64,000 nt of DNA from the NCBI GenBank assembly GCA_017439185.1, contig JAFRTM010000014.1, positions 62,001 to 126,000 on the forward strand, given 5' to 3'. This document shows positions 8,878 through 17,529 of this stretch, one piece after another. The number at the start of each line of letters is the position of its first letter. Within the stretch, counting starts at the first letter, position 1. The DNA is from Bacteroidales bacterium (lineage in GTDB: Bacteria > Bacteroidota > Bacteroidia > Bacteroidales > P3). Position numbers and translations under genes: made by a program. The notes beneath the pieces are model-generated. The model saw only the letters and a list, made by a program, of their open reading frames with translations, searched no databases and was not told where the DNA came from.

Positions 8878-11739
8878 TTAAATCACAATGTTAATAATCT
8901 TCTTAGGAACGAAAATCACCTTCTTCGGTTCTTTACCGTCCAACCATTTCTGACCTACCTCGTGAGCCTTGACCGCGGCGAAGGCCTCGTCCTGGGAGAC
9001 ATTGGCAGGCAGTTCTATGGTGAATCTCATCTTTCCGTTAAAGGACACCGGATAAGTGAACGTATCCTCGACCAAGAGACTTTCGTCGCACACCGGCCAT
9101 TGGGCGTCGCACACGGTGCCGTCATGACCCATACGGTGCCAGAGTTCCTCGGCGATATGAGGAGCAAACGGAGCCACAAGGACCACCAACGGTTCGAGGA
9201 CTTCACGCTTGGAACATTTCGCAGCGGTCAGCTCGTTGACGGTAATCATAAATGTTGACACCGAAGTATTGAAGGAGAACCGCTCGATGTCGTCGGAGAC
9301 CTTCTTTATGGCCTGGTTGATAATCTTCTTAGCTTCTTTAGAAGCCTCGCCCTCTTCCACCTTCAGCTCGTCATTGTCGCCGATATAGAGTTTCCACAAC
9401 TTTCTTATGAAGCGGAAAACGCCTTCGATTCCCTTGGTGTCCCAAGGCTTAGCCTGCTCCACCGGACCGAGGAACATCTCGTAGAGGCGCAACGTGTCGG
9501 CTCCGTAGCGTTCGACCAAGTCGTCAGGGTTCTGCACGTTGAACATACTCTTGCTCATCTTCTCGATTTCCCATCCACATACATATTTCCCGTCCTCCAA
9601 TTCGAAGCGGGCATCCTTGAACTCAGGTCTCCACTCCTTGAACTTGGCGATATCGAGAATATCGTTGTCCACGATGTTGATATCGACATGGATCGGCACG
9701 GTGTTTTCCTCGCGTCCCGGGACATTCTTAGATATGAACAGGTTGCTGTCGTTCTTGCTGCGATACACGAAATTGGAACGGCCCTGGATCATTCCCTGGT
9801 TAATGAGTTTCTTGAACGGCTCGTCGGTCACAGCCATACCGATATCGAAGAGGAACTTGTTCCAGAAGCGGGCGTACATCATGTGACCCGTGCCGTGTTC
9901 AGAGCCACCGACGTAGAGGTCCACATTTTGCCAATAAGAGACAGCCTCTTTCGAGAAGTACTCGCTGTCGTTACGCGGATCCATATAACGGAGGTAGTAG
10001 CCGCTGCTGCCAGCAAAGCCCGGCATGGTGCTCAACTCCAGCGGGAAGACGTTCACGTTGTCAATCTTGGAATTCTCCACCACCTGACAGTTTTTCTCGT
10101 TCCAAGCCCACTTGTCGGCGTGGCCGAGAGGAGGTTCGCCCGTAGGAGTGGGCTTAAAGTCCTTCACTTCAGGCAGACAGAGAGGCAAGCAGTGTTCCGG
10201 CAGAGTATAGGGCATACCATTTTTATAGTATATCGGGAAAGGTTCGCCCCAATATCTCTGACGGCTGAATATGGCGTCGCGCAGACGGTAGTTCACGGTG
10301 CGGTGACCGGTGCCGAGTTCCTCGACCTTGTCTATAACCGCCTTCATGGCGTCTTTCACCTTCATGCCCGTCACAAAGCCGCTGTTGACACTGACGCCCA
10401 CTTTGGCATCCATACTTTCGGTCCAAGTGTCGGGGTCGCTCGTCTCTTCCAACGAGGGAGCCACGACCTGACGAATCGGCAACCCAAAATGTTTGGCGAA
10501 GGCGAAGTCGCGGCTGTCGTGTGCAGGAACTGCCATGATGGCACCAGTGCCATAGCCGGCGAGGACATAGTCGCTCACCCAGATAGGTATCTTTTCTTCG
10601 GTCAGCGGGTTGACGGCGAAGGAGCCGGTGAAGACACCGCTAACCTTCTTGACCTCGGCTTGGCGTTCACGCTCACTGCGGTTCTTGGCCCAGGACACAT
10701 AGGCTTCCACCTCGGCTTTCTGCTCGGGAGTGGTTATCTGGGAAATCATCTCATGCTCGGGGCAAAGGACCATAAAGGTTACACCGTATATAGTATCCGG
10801 TCGTGTAGTAAAGATCTCGAAAGCGGTAGCCGGCTTGGGATTGACCTGACCCATAAAGAGGTCAACCGGTTTTTCCACCTCGCTCGCAGGAGCGTCTATC
10901 GGGAACCAGACGGCGGCACCTTCGCTACGGCCAATCCAATTGCGCTGGATTTCTTTCAAAGAGTCGCTGTAATCAACCTTCTCCAATCCGTCCACGAGAC
11001 GTTGGGAATAGGCCGTGATGCGGAGACTCCACTGACGCATAAGTTTCCGTTCTACGGGGTAGCCGCCTCTCACGCTGAGTCCGTTCACCACCTCGTCGTT
11101 GGCCAAGACTGTACCCAATTCAGGGCACCAGTTGACGGCCGTGTCGGCGAGGTAAGCCAGACGGTAATTCATAAGGTATTCCTGCTGTTGTGTCTCCGAC
11201 ATCTCATTCCAAGACTTGTCGTCAACCAACGGCTTACCCTCAGCCTTCAGTTTTTCGACAAGATGGAAGATCGGCATAGCCTTGTCGGATTCTTCGTCGT
11301 AATAGTGGTTAAAGAGCTGGATGAAAGTCCACTGAGTCCACTTGTAATACTGAGGGTCGCAGGTGCGCACTTCCCGATCCCAGTCGAACGAGAATCCGAT
11401 CTTATCGAGCTGCTCACGATAACGGCATATGTTTTTCTCGGTGGTAATGGCAGGGTGCTGGCCGGTCTGGATTGCATACTGCTCGGCAGGCAGACCGTAG
11501 GAGTCATATCCCATAGGATGGAGGACATTGAAGCCGTTGAGGCGCTTGTAACGTGCGTAGATATCGCTTGCTATGTATCCGAGAGGATGTCCGACGTGAA
11601 GACCGGCTCCGCTGGGATAGGGGAACATGTCCAACACATAGTAATGTTTCTTGCTTGTGTCGTTAGTTACTTTGTAAACGCCGTTTTCACGCCAATAGTT
11701 TTGCCATTTCGGCTCGATTTCATTAAAGTTGTAGTCCAT
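8878..11739 (-). CDS. leuS: leucyl-tRNA synthetase
   Basis: The ATG at 11739 gives [13 protein letters not shown], the standard Bacteroidetes start; a GTG at 11745 would add two residues. The class I signature HIGH appears as HVGH near residue 50, after [10 protein letters not shown]. The KMSKS loop appears intact in [15 protein letters not shown]. The insert with [14 protein letters not shown] belongs to the editing (CP1) domain. The enzyme charges tRNA-Leu in the cytoplasm. A single -7 box TATCTTTG lies 88 bp upstream (minus strand). leuS is the likely first gene of the minus-strand run ending at base 1. Confidence 0.97.
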   Translation of the reverse strand: MDYNFNEIEPKWQNYWRENGVYKVTNDTSKKHYYVLDMFPYPSGAGLHVGHPLGYIASDIYARYKRLNGFNVLHPMGYDSYGLPAEQYAIQTGQHPAITTEKNICRYREQLDKIGFSFDWDREVRTCDPQYYKWTQWTFIQLFNHYYDEESDKAMPIFHLVEKLKAEGKPLVDDKSWNEMSETQQQEYLMNYRLAYLADTAVNWCPELGTVLANDEVVNGLSVRGGYPVERKLMRQWSLRITAYSQRLVDGLEKVDYSDSLKEIQRNWIGRSEGAAVWFPIDAPASEVEKPVDLFMGQVNPKPATAFEIFTTRPDTIYGVTFMVLCPEHEMISQITTPEQKAEVEAYVSWAKNRSERERQAEVKKVSGVFTGSFAVNPLTEEKIPIWVSDYVLAGYGTGAIMAVPAHDSRDFAFAKHFGLPIRQVVAPSLEETSDPDTWTESMDAKVGVSVNSGFVTGMKVKDAMKAVIDKVEELGTGHRTVNYRLRDAIFSRQRYWGEPFPIYYKNGMPYTLPEHCLPLCLPEVKDFKPTPTGEPPLGHADKWAWNEKNCQVVENSKIDNVNVFPLELSTMPGFAGSSGYYLRYMDPRNDSEYFSKEAVSYWQNVDLYVGGSEHGTGHMMYARFWNKFLFDIGMAVTDEPFKKLINQGMIQGRSNFVYRSKNDSNLFISKNVPGREENTVPIHVDINIVDNDILDIAKFKEWRPEFKDARFELEDGKYVCGWEIEKMSKSMFNVQNPDDLVERYGADTLRLYEMFLGPVEQAKPWDTKGIEGVFRFIRKLWKLYIGDNDELKVEEGEASKEAKKIINQAIKKVSDDIERFSFNTSVSTFMITVNELTAAKCSKREVLEPLVVLVAPFAPHIAEELWHRMGHDGTVCDAQWPVCDESLLVEDTFTYPVSFNGKMRFTIELPANVSQDEAFAAVKAHEVGQKWLDGKEPKKVIFVPKKIINIVI

Positions 11740-11826
11740 TTTCACGACAAACTTTATACGTTATTTTATGTTTTTCAATAAATTACACAATCAAAAGACA
11801 ATCAATCATGTGTCTTTTGAAACAAA

Positions 11827-11834
11827 CAAAGATA
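11827..11834 (-). promoter_or_regulatory. putative Bacteroidetes -7 box upstream of leuS
   Basis: The minus strand reads TATCTTTG, matching TAnnTTTG. No convincing TTG at the -33 spacing was found, so only the -7 element is claimed. It would give a leader of about 80 nt. Confidence 0.5.
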
Positions 11835-11941
11835 CGATATTTTTTTATATTTTTATAATTTTACTATAAAAAAGTTTTCAACAACTTAGACGGGAATGCG
11901 CTTGGGGGGGGATTGGAGGTTTTGCTTTTGCGAGCAAGGAT

Positions 11942-11981
11942 AAAAAAAAGGCTCCGGCACGTCGGTAGTGAGTGCCGGAGT
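11942..11981 (-). terminator. intrinsic terminator after the first HU gene
   Basis: CTCCGGCAC (11952-11960) pairs perfectly with GTGCCGGAG (11972-11980). On the minus strand the stem is followed by a run of eight T residues. It lies 25 bp past the HU stop at 12006. Confidence 0.9.
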
Positions 11982-12005
11982 CTATGATCCAAAGGGAACG
12001 ACGAA

Positions 12006-12290
12006 TTACTTCGTGCTGTTTTTCACGTCGTTAAGGAACTCTTTGCAGGGTTTGAACGAAGGGATGCAGTGAGCGGGAACGAATACGGGTTCGCCCTTGC
12101 TTATATTGCGTCCGATCTTAGCCTGGCGGGTCTTGATGGTGAAAGAGCCGAAACCGCGCAGATAGACTTCCTCGTTTGCTGTCATATTCTCCTTAATGGT
12201 AACCATCAACTCTTCTACGATGGTTAAAACTGCGTCTTTTCCGATACCGGTTTTGTTGCTGATTGCTGTTACAATTTCTGCTTTAGTCAT
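12006..12290 (-). CDS. HU family DNA-binding protein
   Basis: 94 residues, the normal HU/IHF length. MTKAEIVTAISNKTGI and the arm region VYLRGFGSFTIKTRQAKIGRNISKGEPVFVPAHCIPSFKP match the DNABP-II family, including GFGSF and the beta-arm. It bends and compacts DNA. It stands alone between a clear promoter (12331-12359) and a terminator (11942-11981). A second HU paralogue is at 62077-62376. The arm has Cys in AHCIPSFKP where most HU proteins have Lys or Arg-Lys. Confidence 0.95.
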   Translation of the reverse strand: MTKAEIVTAISNKTGIGKDAVLTIVEELMVTIKENMTANEEVYLRGFGSFTIKTRQAKIGRNISKGEPVFVPAHCIPSFKPCKEFLNDVKNSTK

Positions 12291-12330
12291 ATCGTTAATA
12301 TTTTTCTGTTTTTATATCAAAATTGAGGTG

Positions 12331-12359
12331 CAAAGATACACATTTTCTTTATTTTACAA
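12331..12359 (-). promoter_or_regulatory. promoter of the first HU gene
   Basis: On the minus strand TTG (12357-12359) is followed after 18 nt by TATCTTTG (12331-12338), fitting the Bacteroidetes sigma-ABfr consensus. The leader would be about 35 nt. Confidence 0.85.
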
Positions 12360-12438
12360 CTTTTTTTGAAAATATTTTTTTTGAACCCATCCGAATATTC
12401 ATCATACAACACTGATTCCCAACGCAATATAACAATAA

Positions 12439-13374
12439 TTAGTTTTCGTAATTATAATTGTCCACGACTCTTCTTTCGTAGGTATAATTGCCATTATTAT
12501 TTATCTTTTTGCATTCTTTGCGAGAAAGTTTGCCGTCTTTATAGGAGTAATTATACTCATAATATTCGACTTTGCCGCTGGCGCCGGTATATGTCTCGGT
12601 GAGGACGTTGTTTTGAGAGGCGAGGAAGGGCAGTTCCGACCAGTAATCGCTGGCTTTGGCCCAGAATCCGACCATAGGATTGAGTTCTGTTCCATAGGTG
12701 TATTTGACAGTCCAGCGGTGCCAATCGCCTTCCCAGCACTCGGCAGATGCGAGATTCTCGCCATCCCAGGAGAGCCTGAGCGACTGGGTATAGGTAGATG
12801 AGCCCGCTTTGGCAGCCGGCAGGGACGGCATAGTGTTTTCCAGGACAAGGGCCCATATTCCCGTTCCGTCGGCATCGGAAGACTTGTTTGTAGAGGTCGT
12901 GTAATATGTTGCGTCGATTTTGGAGATTTTGCCGTCGCGGTGGAAATACTGGAAAGTAGCATAGGGCATGCCGCCCACCGTCAGCTCAACCGACTCGAGG
13001 CGCTTGCCGCTGTAATAATAATCCAGGCGCGAGTTGCCGATTTTGTCTTCGCGGCTCAGGAGCTGGCCGAAAAGATAAGTGTAGATGTCGTCGCGATAAA
13101 CGGTACCGTCACTATAGTAGTACAGGATTTCGGAGACGCGGTCACGATCCCAATTCCACTTCTCGCCTGTATAGCGGTAGCCATCGTAGGAGACCGTTTG
13201 CAGAGATTGGCCTGATGCGTCGCTGGTGTCGCGAGTGGTATATTGCCCGGACTCCTCGCGATAGATGGTGGAAATCCTATCGCCGGTGTAGCGGCCTTCC
13301 TTTTTACACGAGAGCATGACGGAAAGGACGGCGACCGACAGAACGACAAAGAGTTTGAAGTTGAAACGCTTCAT
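12439..13374 (-). CDS. uncharacterised lipoprotein with YD-like repeats
   Basis: 311 residues with a lipoprotein signal (FKLFVVLSVAVLSVMLSC, Cys 23). The mature part is rich in Tyr, Asp, Gly and Ser with recurring short strands such as YDGYRYTGEKW, LDYYYSGKRLESVEL and WDGENLASAECWEGD. It resembles DUF4595-type Bacteroidetes lipoproteins and, loosely, the YD repeats of RHS proteins. No catalytic motif is seen. It overlaps the upstream barrel gene by four bases (ATGA), so the two are probably made together; a surface or periplasmic partner of that barrel is a reasonable guess. Confidence 0.7.
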   Translation of the reverse strand: MKRFNFKLFVVLSVAVLSVMLSCKKEGRYTGDRISTIYREESGQYTTRDTSDASGQSLQTVSYDGYRYTGEKWNWDRDRVSEILYYYSDGTVYRDDIYTYLFGQLLSREDKIGNSRLDYYYSGKRLESVELTVGGMPYATFQYFHRDGKISKIDATYYTTSTNKSSDADGTGIWALVLENTMPSLPAAKAGSSTYTQSLRLSWDGENLASAECWEGDWHRWTVKYTYGTELNPMVGFWAKASDYWSELPFLASQNNVLTETYTGASGKVEYYEYNYSYKDGKLSRKECKKINNNGNYTYERRVVDNYNYEN

Positions 13375-14072
13375 TCAGAACCTCCTTTTCTTTCAGTGGG
13401 ACTTCCGAACGTGTAGGTAACGCCGACCTGGAGCATATCGCGTTTGAGGTAATGGATCTTGTGGTTGCTGCTGAAAAGGTCACGGTAGTAGCCCATACGC
13501 AGGCCGAACTGGCGCATCTGGAACTCGAAGCCCATCACAAACTGGAGATTGAAAGCACAGAGGTCGCCACGTACTGCGTGGTGGCTGACGACGGTCTGCA
13601 TTTTGTAGTCCAAGGTACGGAACTCGTTGAAAGTCACGCCCACTTCGGGGCCAAGGAACACGCTGAAATGGAGTTTGTCGCCGGGGTCGAAGGTGTAGTT
13701 GGCGAGAATCGGGATGGTGAGGTCAAACTCTTTGTTGCCCGCGTCGATAACGTTGGCGAGGTTTCTGCCTTCGGCAGTTTTCAGATCGGAAACCTCGCGT
13801 CCCATCAGCTGAACCATCTGCATTCCGAGTTCAGGACGGAGGCCAAAACCGTAGGGAAGAGCGAAATTGTAGCCCGTGAAGACGTGGCCACCGTGGAGAA
13901 TGACCGTGGTTTTCTGTTTCTTGTTGTTGCGATAGGAGGGATTGGAAATCACAGCCTTCTCCATCACGACAGAATAGCCGCCGCCCACGGTCCACTGAGC
14001 CTTGGCAGAATTGCCGGTTCCGAAGGCGGAGAGGAGTAAAATCAACCCTATTATTGTGCTTAATTTTCTCAT
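13371..14072 (-). CDS. outer membrane beta-barrel protein (PorT-like)
   Basis: 233 residues with a signal peptide (about 1-25, ending GNSAKA). The mature part alternates hydrophobic and polar residues (YSVVMEKAVIS, HVFTGYNFALPYGFGLRPELGMQMVQL, HFSVFLGPEVGVTF, MGFEFQMRQFGLRMGYYRDLF), the pattern of a small eight-stranded PorT-like/OMP_b-brl barrel, ending in an aromatic-flanked strand. No function can be assigned. It is coupled to the downstream lipoprotein gene and has its own promoter at 14126-14155. Confidence 0.8.
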   Translation of the reverse strand: MRKLSTIIGLILLLSAFGTGNSAKAQWTVGGGYSVVMEKAVISNPSYRNNKKQKTTVILHGGHVFTGYNFALPYGFGLRPELGMQMVQLMGREVSDLKTAEGRNLANVIDAGNKEFDLTIPILANYTFDPGDKLHFSVFLGPEVGVTFNEFRTLDYKMQTVVSHHAVRGDLCAFNLQFVMGFEFQMRQFGLRMGYYRDLFSSNHKIHYLKRDMLQVGVTYTFGSPTERKGGSE

Positions 14073-14125
14073 AGTGTATTAGTTCTCAAAATGTTATCCA
14101 AATAACAAAGGTATAACACAAAAGG

Positions 14126-14155
14126 CAAAGATAGTCATTTTTTTGGAAATGGCAA
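14126..14155 (-). promoter_or_regulatory. promoter of the barrel/lipoprotein pair
   Basis: Minus strand TTG (14153-14155), 19 nt, TATCTTTG (14126-14133). A second -7-like box, TACCTTTG, lies about 20 bp further downstream without a matching TTG. Confidence 0.8.
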
Positions 14156-14230
14156 TATTTTTTTTCACGAAACGGGGAAAGATGGGAATGAAAGAGAGAA
14201 TCAACTGAGGCGAAAAGGGACAGGGCTGTA

Positions 14231-14340
14231 TTGTTGATTGATGGCTATGCAGTAGTCTATTGGTTTTGCTCCCCTATTGCTCCCGTACTGTTCCCGTTTT
14301 GGATACGGCCAATGTTGAGCCATGGTAAAGCCAACATTAA
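14231..14340. repeat. 11-bp-period degenerate array A
   Basis: Read in steps of 11 from 14231, neighbouring units resemble each other: TTTTGCTCCCC, TATTGCTCCCG and TACTGTTCCCG, and further on three units that all begin GCCA. The block 14252-14302 is repeated in inverted orientation at 32364-32414 with one mismatch. The array lies between divergent promoters, not after a stop codon. Confidence 0.75.
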
Positions 14341-14432
14341 TTCGAGACGGGAAAAAGGGGGAACCGGGGGCAATATGAACAGGGTGTTGAAAAATATTTA
14401 TGGAAATATACATATATATAATATAAAATGTG

Positions 14433-14440
14433 TAATTTTG
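14433..14440 (+). promoter_or_regulatory. putative -7 box of the phosphofructokinase gene
   Basis: TAATTTTG fits TAnnTTTG and is followed by GC. It is 35 bp before the start codon. No matching TTG at -33. Confidence 0.5.
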
Positions 14441-14474
14441 CAAAATCGTTTAACACAAAAACACGTTAAGTACT

Positions 14475-15704
14475 ATGAAGTCAATAGCAATACTAACCGG
14501 AGGCGGTCCAGCGCCCGGAATGAACACGGTGGTTGCCTCTGTGGCCAAGACATTTCTAAGGGACGGATACAGGGTGATCGGTCTTCATGGCGGCTACAGT
14601 GCCCTTTTCACCACGACGCCGAAGATGAGAGACGTGGACTTTCTGACTGCCGACGAGATTTTCAACAAAGGAGGCTCGATACTGAGGATGAGCCGTTTCA
14701 AACCCACAGACGAGGATTTCGAGAAACGATTCAATATAGATTTCTTCAGGGAGAACGAGGTGAAGCTGCTGGTGACGGTGGGCGGCGACGACACCGCTTC
14801 GACCGCCAACCGCGTGGCAAAATTCCTGGAGCAGCACCACTATCCGATAGCCAACATACACGTTCCCAAGACTATAGATAACGACTTGCCGTTACCCAAC
14901 AGCACGCCCACCTTTGGCTACAACAGCGCCAAGGCCCAGGGTTGCGTGCTGGCCACAGCGGTGATGGAAGACGCGAGGACGAGCGGGAACTGGTTTGTAG
15001 TGAGCGCGATGGGGCGGTCGGCCGGACATCTGGCACTTGGAATAGCCGGAGCCTGTCACTACCCGATGGTTATCATTCCGGAGTTTTTCAACAAGAGCGA
15101 AGTCACGCTGGAGAAGATAGTCAACATGGTGATTTCCTGTATCATAAAAAGAAAGATAATGGGAGTTGACTATGGCGCCGCGATGATCTCGGAAGGAGTG
15201 TTCCACAGTCTGAGCGACGAGGAGCTGAAGAAGACCGGAGCCCATTTCTCGTATGACGAGCACGGGCACCCGGAACTGGGCAAGGTCAGCAAGGCCCACA
15301 TTTTCAACGATATGGTAGAAAAGAAGGCAAAAGAGATAGGGCTGAAAGTGAAGACGAGACCCGTGGAGATCGGTTACGAGATACGCTGCCACACTCCGAT
15401 TGCCTACGATTTGACATATTGCTCACTGCTTGGAATGGGAGTGAACCGGCTTTTCCACGAGGGACATACAGGATGTATGGTATATGTTGACAATCAAGGG
15501 AATCTGTCGCCACTGTTCCTGAAAGACATCCAAGACCCGGCGACGGGGAAGATTCCACCGAGACTGGTGAACGTGGAAAGCAACAAAGTTCAGTCGTACG
15601 TGCACGACATCATGGACTACATAACGCCGTCCGACTATGAGGCAGCGAAGAAATATGTAGAGAATCCTGAGGCGTACGATTTTATGAAGATACTGAATTG
15701 GTAA
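14475..15704 (+). CDS. 6-phosphofructokinase of the PPi-dependent type
   Basis: 409 residues. The N-terminal AILTGGGPAPGMN binds the phosphodonor. Two diagnostic positions point to pyrophosphate: GGDD (103-106), where ATP enzymes have GGDG, and PKTIDND (131-137), where ATP enzymes usually have PGTIDND. Catalytic TIDND and MGRSAGHLA are present. The enzyme reversibly phosphorylates fructose 6-phosphate in glycolysis; a PPi enzyme saves ATP and can run in both directions. The gene is a single unit with its own -7 box and terminator. Specificity is inferred from residues only. Confidence 0.88.
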   Translation: MKSIAILTGGGPAPGMNTVVASVAKTFLRDGYRVIGLHGGYSALFTTTPKMRDVDFLTADEIFNKGGSILRMSRFKPTDEDFEKRFNIDFFRENEVKLLVTVGGDDTASTANRVAKFLEQHHYPIANIHVPKTIDNDLPLPNSTPTFGYNSAKAQGCVLATAVMEDARTSGNWFVVSAMGRSAGHLALGIAGACHYPMVIIPEFFNKSEVTLEKIVNMVISCIIKRKIMGVDYGAAMISEGVFHSLSDEELKKTGAHFSYDEHGHPELGKVSKAHIFNDMVEKKAKEIGLKVKTRPVEIGYEIRCHTPIAYDLTYCSLLGMGVNRLFHEGHTGCMVYVDNQGNLSPLFLKDIQDPATGKIPPRLVNVESNKVQSYVHDIMDYITPSDYEAAKKYVENPEAYDFMKILNW

Positions 15705-15721
15705 ACAGCCTTATAACGATG

Positions 15722-15760
15722 ATAGAGGGCGAGTCATGAGATTTGCCCTCTATTGTTTTT
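15722..15760 (+). terminator. intrinsic terminator after the phosphofructokinase gene
   Basis: ATAGAGGGC (15722-15730) pairs with GCCCTCTAT (15745-15753), followed by a T-rich stretch. It is 18 bp after the stop codon. Confidence 0.85.
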
Positions 15761-15862
15761 ATAGGAGTTGAGAAAATAGCGGAGAACGGTCGCGAGAGGT
15801 TATCAACACGAGGCGTTTAATAAATAAAAAGAGGCTGGCGATGCACAATGGAGAAAAAGGCG

Positions 15863-15870
15863 TAATTTTG
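15863..15870 (+). promoter_or_regulatory. putative -7 box of the EnvC-like gene
   Basis: TAATTTTG fits TAnnTTTG, 33 bp before the start at 15903. No clear -33 TTG. Confidence 0.45.
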
Positions 15871-15902
15871 TAGTGGTAAAAAGGTTGTAATAAAAGAAGA
15901 CA

Positions 15903-17240
15903 ATGAGCTGTAAATGTGATATTTATTCTAACAAATTGATACGTGCGTGCGCATTAATTACGCTTGTGCTTGCCCTTGTGGCGGGGTCGGCCTACGGCCA
16001 GACGAAGAAACAGCTGGAGAACGAGAAGGTAAAACTCGAAAAGGAGATAAAACAGCTGAACAAGCAGCTTTCCGACGCCAAGAAGACGACACGCCTCAAC
16101 ACGAAACAGCTGAACGACCTGAACAAGAAAATCACCGAGAGGACCAAACTTATAGAGAACATAAACAGCCAAATGCAGATACTTGACGCGCAGATAGGGA
16201 CGACGCGGGACAGTATCAGCATGATGAGAGCCGGGATAGACAGCCTGAAAACGGAATACGGGAAAGTTGTGGTGGCGATGTACAAGGCGCGCTACAATGT
16301 GAACAACTACTCGATGCTGCTGGACAACAAGAGTTACAACCGCTCGTATCTGAAGCTCAGGAGTTTCAACGAATACAGCCGATACCGCCAACACCAGGCC
16401 GACCTGATAAGGTCGAAAGAGACACAGCTGCTGGCGACGGCCGAGAACCTGCAACGCCAGAGAGCCGAGCAGAACTCGCTGCTGCAGCAGGAAAACAGGA
16501 ACAAGGCGCTACTTGCCAAAGAGCAACAGCAGAAGCAGCAGTCGCTGACGGCCTCGAAGCAGCAGGAGAAGCAGTTGACCAAGCAAATAGGACAGAAAGA
16601 GAAGCAGAGACAGCAGCTGCAACAACAGATACAGAAAATCATAAACGAAGAGATCGCCAAGGCAAGGAAGGCCGAAGCGGCGCGCAAAGCGGCCGAGGCG
16701 AAGAAGAAGGCCGAGGCGGGAAAGAGCGGCTCGACGACGAACACCAGCACGGCATCGACCACGAAACCGGCGACGACCACGAAACCGAGTGGCAGCAGCA
16801 CCAAAACGACCACTAATACTGCCGAATCGGCGGAGAGTGCAGCCTTCTCGAAGAACAAGGGAGGACTGCCCTGGCCGGTATCGTACAAATCGGTGGCGAG
16901 AGAATACGGAAGGTACACCCATGCCTCGGGGGGAGTGAACATGAATAACGGCATAGACCTCAACTGTGCGCCCGGAGCCAGCGTCACGGCGGTGGCGAGC
17001 GGCAAGGTGAGCAGGGTGTTTACATGTCCGAACGGATCTAAGGGAGTGATTATGAGGCACGGCGACTATATGACGGTTTATGCAAACATGGGTTCGGTGA
17101 GCGTCAAAGAGGGAGCGTCGGTGAATGCCAAGCAGACATTGGGAACTGTGTGGAAAGGCGACGGGAGCGGAACTGCCGAATTCAGTTTCCAGCTGTGGAA
17201 CGGCACCAGCAGCCTGAATCCGAGAGCCTGGCTGAGGTAA
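15903..17240 (+). CDS. EnvC-like murein hydrolase activator (coiled coil and LytM/M23 domain)
   Basis: 445 residues. A signal/anchor segment (about 12-33) leads into a long coiled coil (about 36-260, QLENEKVKLEKEIKQLNKQL), then a Lys/Ala/Thr/Ser-rich linker (about 255-320) and a C-terminal LytM/M23 domain (about 325-440). The zinc ligands look degenerate: NNGIDLNC lacks the usual His before GID, and VYANM replaces the YxHL motif. Family knowledge: EnvC has a non-catalytic LytM domain and activates cell-wall amidases at division. A role as an amidase activator in the periplasm is therefore more likely than peptidase activity. An 11-bp-period array follows the gene. Confidence 0.85.
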   Translation: MSCKCDIYSNKLIRACALITLVLALVAGSAYGQTKKQLENEKVKLEKEIKQLNKQLSDAKKTTRLNTKQLNDLNKKITERTKLIENINSQMQILDAQIGTTRDSISMMRAGIDSLKTEYGKVVVAMYKARYNVNNYSMLLDNKSYNRSYLKLRSFNEYSRYRQHQADLIRSKETQLLATAENLQRQRAEQNSLLQQENRNKALLAKEQQQKQQSLTASKQQEKQLTKQIGQKEKQRQQLQQQIQKIINEEIAKARKAEAARKAAEAKKKAEAGKSGSTTNTSTASTTKPATTTKPSGSSTKTTTNTAESAESAAFSKNKGGLPWPVSYKSVAREYGRYTHASGGVNMNNGIDLNCAPGASVTAVASGKVSRVFTCPNGSKGVIMRHGDYMTVYANMGSVSVKEGASVNAKQTLGTVWKGDGSGTAEFSFQLWNGTSSLNPRAWLR

Positions 17241-17269
17241 ATTTACCTAAGACCAGGTTATGGAAATAT

Positions 17270-17335
17270 AGGAGGCACATTCGATGCACATTCGATATTG
17301 ATTAAGGTGGGGTTAAGGTGAGCTCCTACATCGTC
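17270..17335. repeat. 11-bp-period degenerate array H
   Basis: Units in steps of 11 include AGGAGGCACAT, TCGATGCACAT, TCGATATTGAT, TAAGGTGGGGT and TAAGGTGAGCT. Each resembles its neighbour while the ends differ. It begins 30 bp after the EnvC-like stop and precedes the AT-rich promoter region of the glucan synthase gene. Confidence 0.7.
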
Positions 17336-17469
17336 AGGAGATGGAGAGCGTCGGGCAGTCGGCGAAGCGTTAATATCTTAAACTATTTATTATTAAGCAA
17401 TTAACAATTTATAGAAAAATTGTTATTATAAATAATTCATATTATTTTATATATATGAAAAAAAAATCG

Positions 17470-17477
17470 TAATTTTG
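17470..17477 (+). promoter_or_regulatory. putative -7 box of the glucan synthase gene
   Basis: TAATTTTG followed by CAA, 53 bp before the start codon, in a strongly AT-rich stretch. No clear -33 TTG. Confidence 0.5.
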
Positions 17478-17529
17478 CAACGGAATAATTGTAACAAAAA
17501 TAGCAGAAAATAGTAATAAACAGCCTGAT

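Larger units (their letters stand above)
14073..14474. other. divergent intergenic region
   Basis: No gene seen in 402 bp. It holds the promoter of the barrel/lipoprotein pair (minus), an 11-bp-period array (14231-14340), and the -7 box of the phosphofructokinase gene (plus). Short frames crossing it have no recognisable product. Confidence 0.7.

Noticed and set aside
9688..11781. 697-codon open frame antisense to leuS
   Set aside because: Shadow of the synthetase gene; no family features.
11890..11935. Possible further 11-bp array including a run of eight G between leuS and the HU terminator
   Set aside because: Two or three TTGG/TTGC-like units can be aligned at 11 bp but the similarity is too weak to claim; the G run may simply be a homopolymer.
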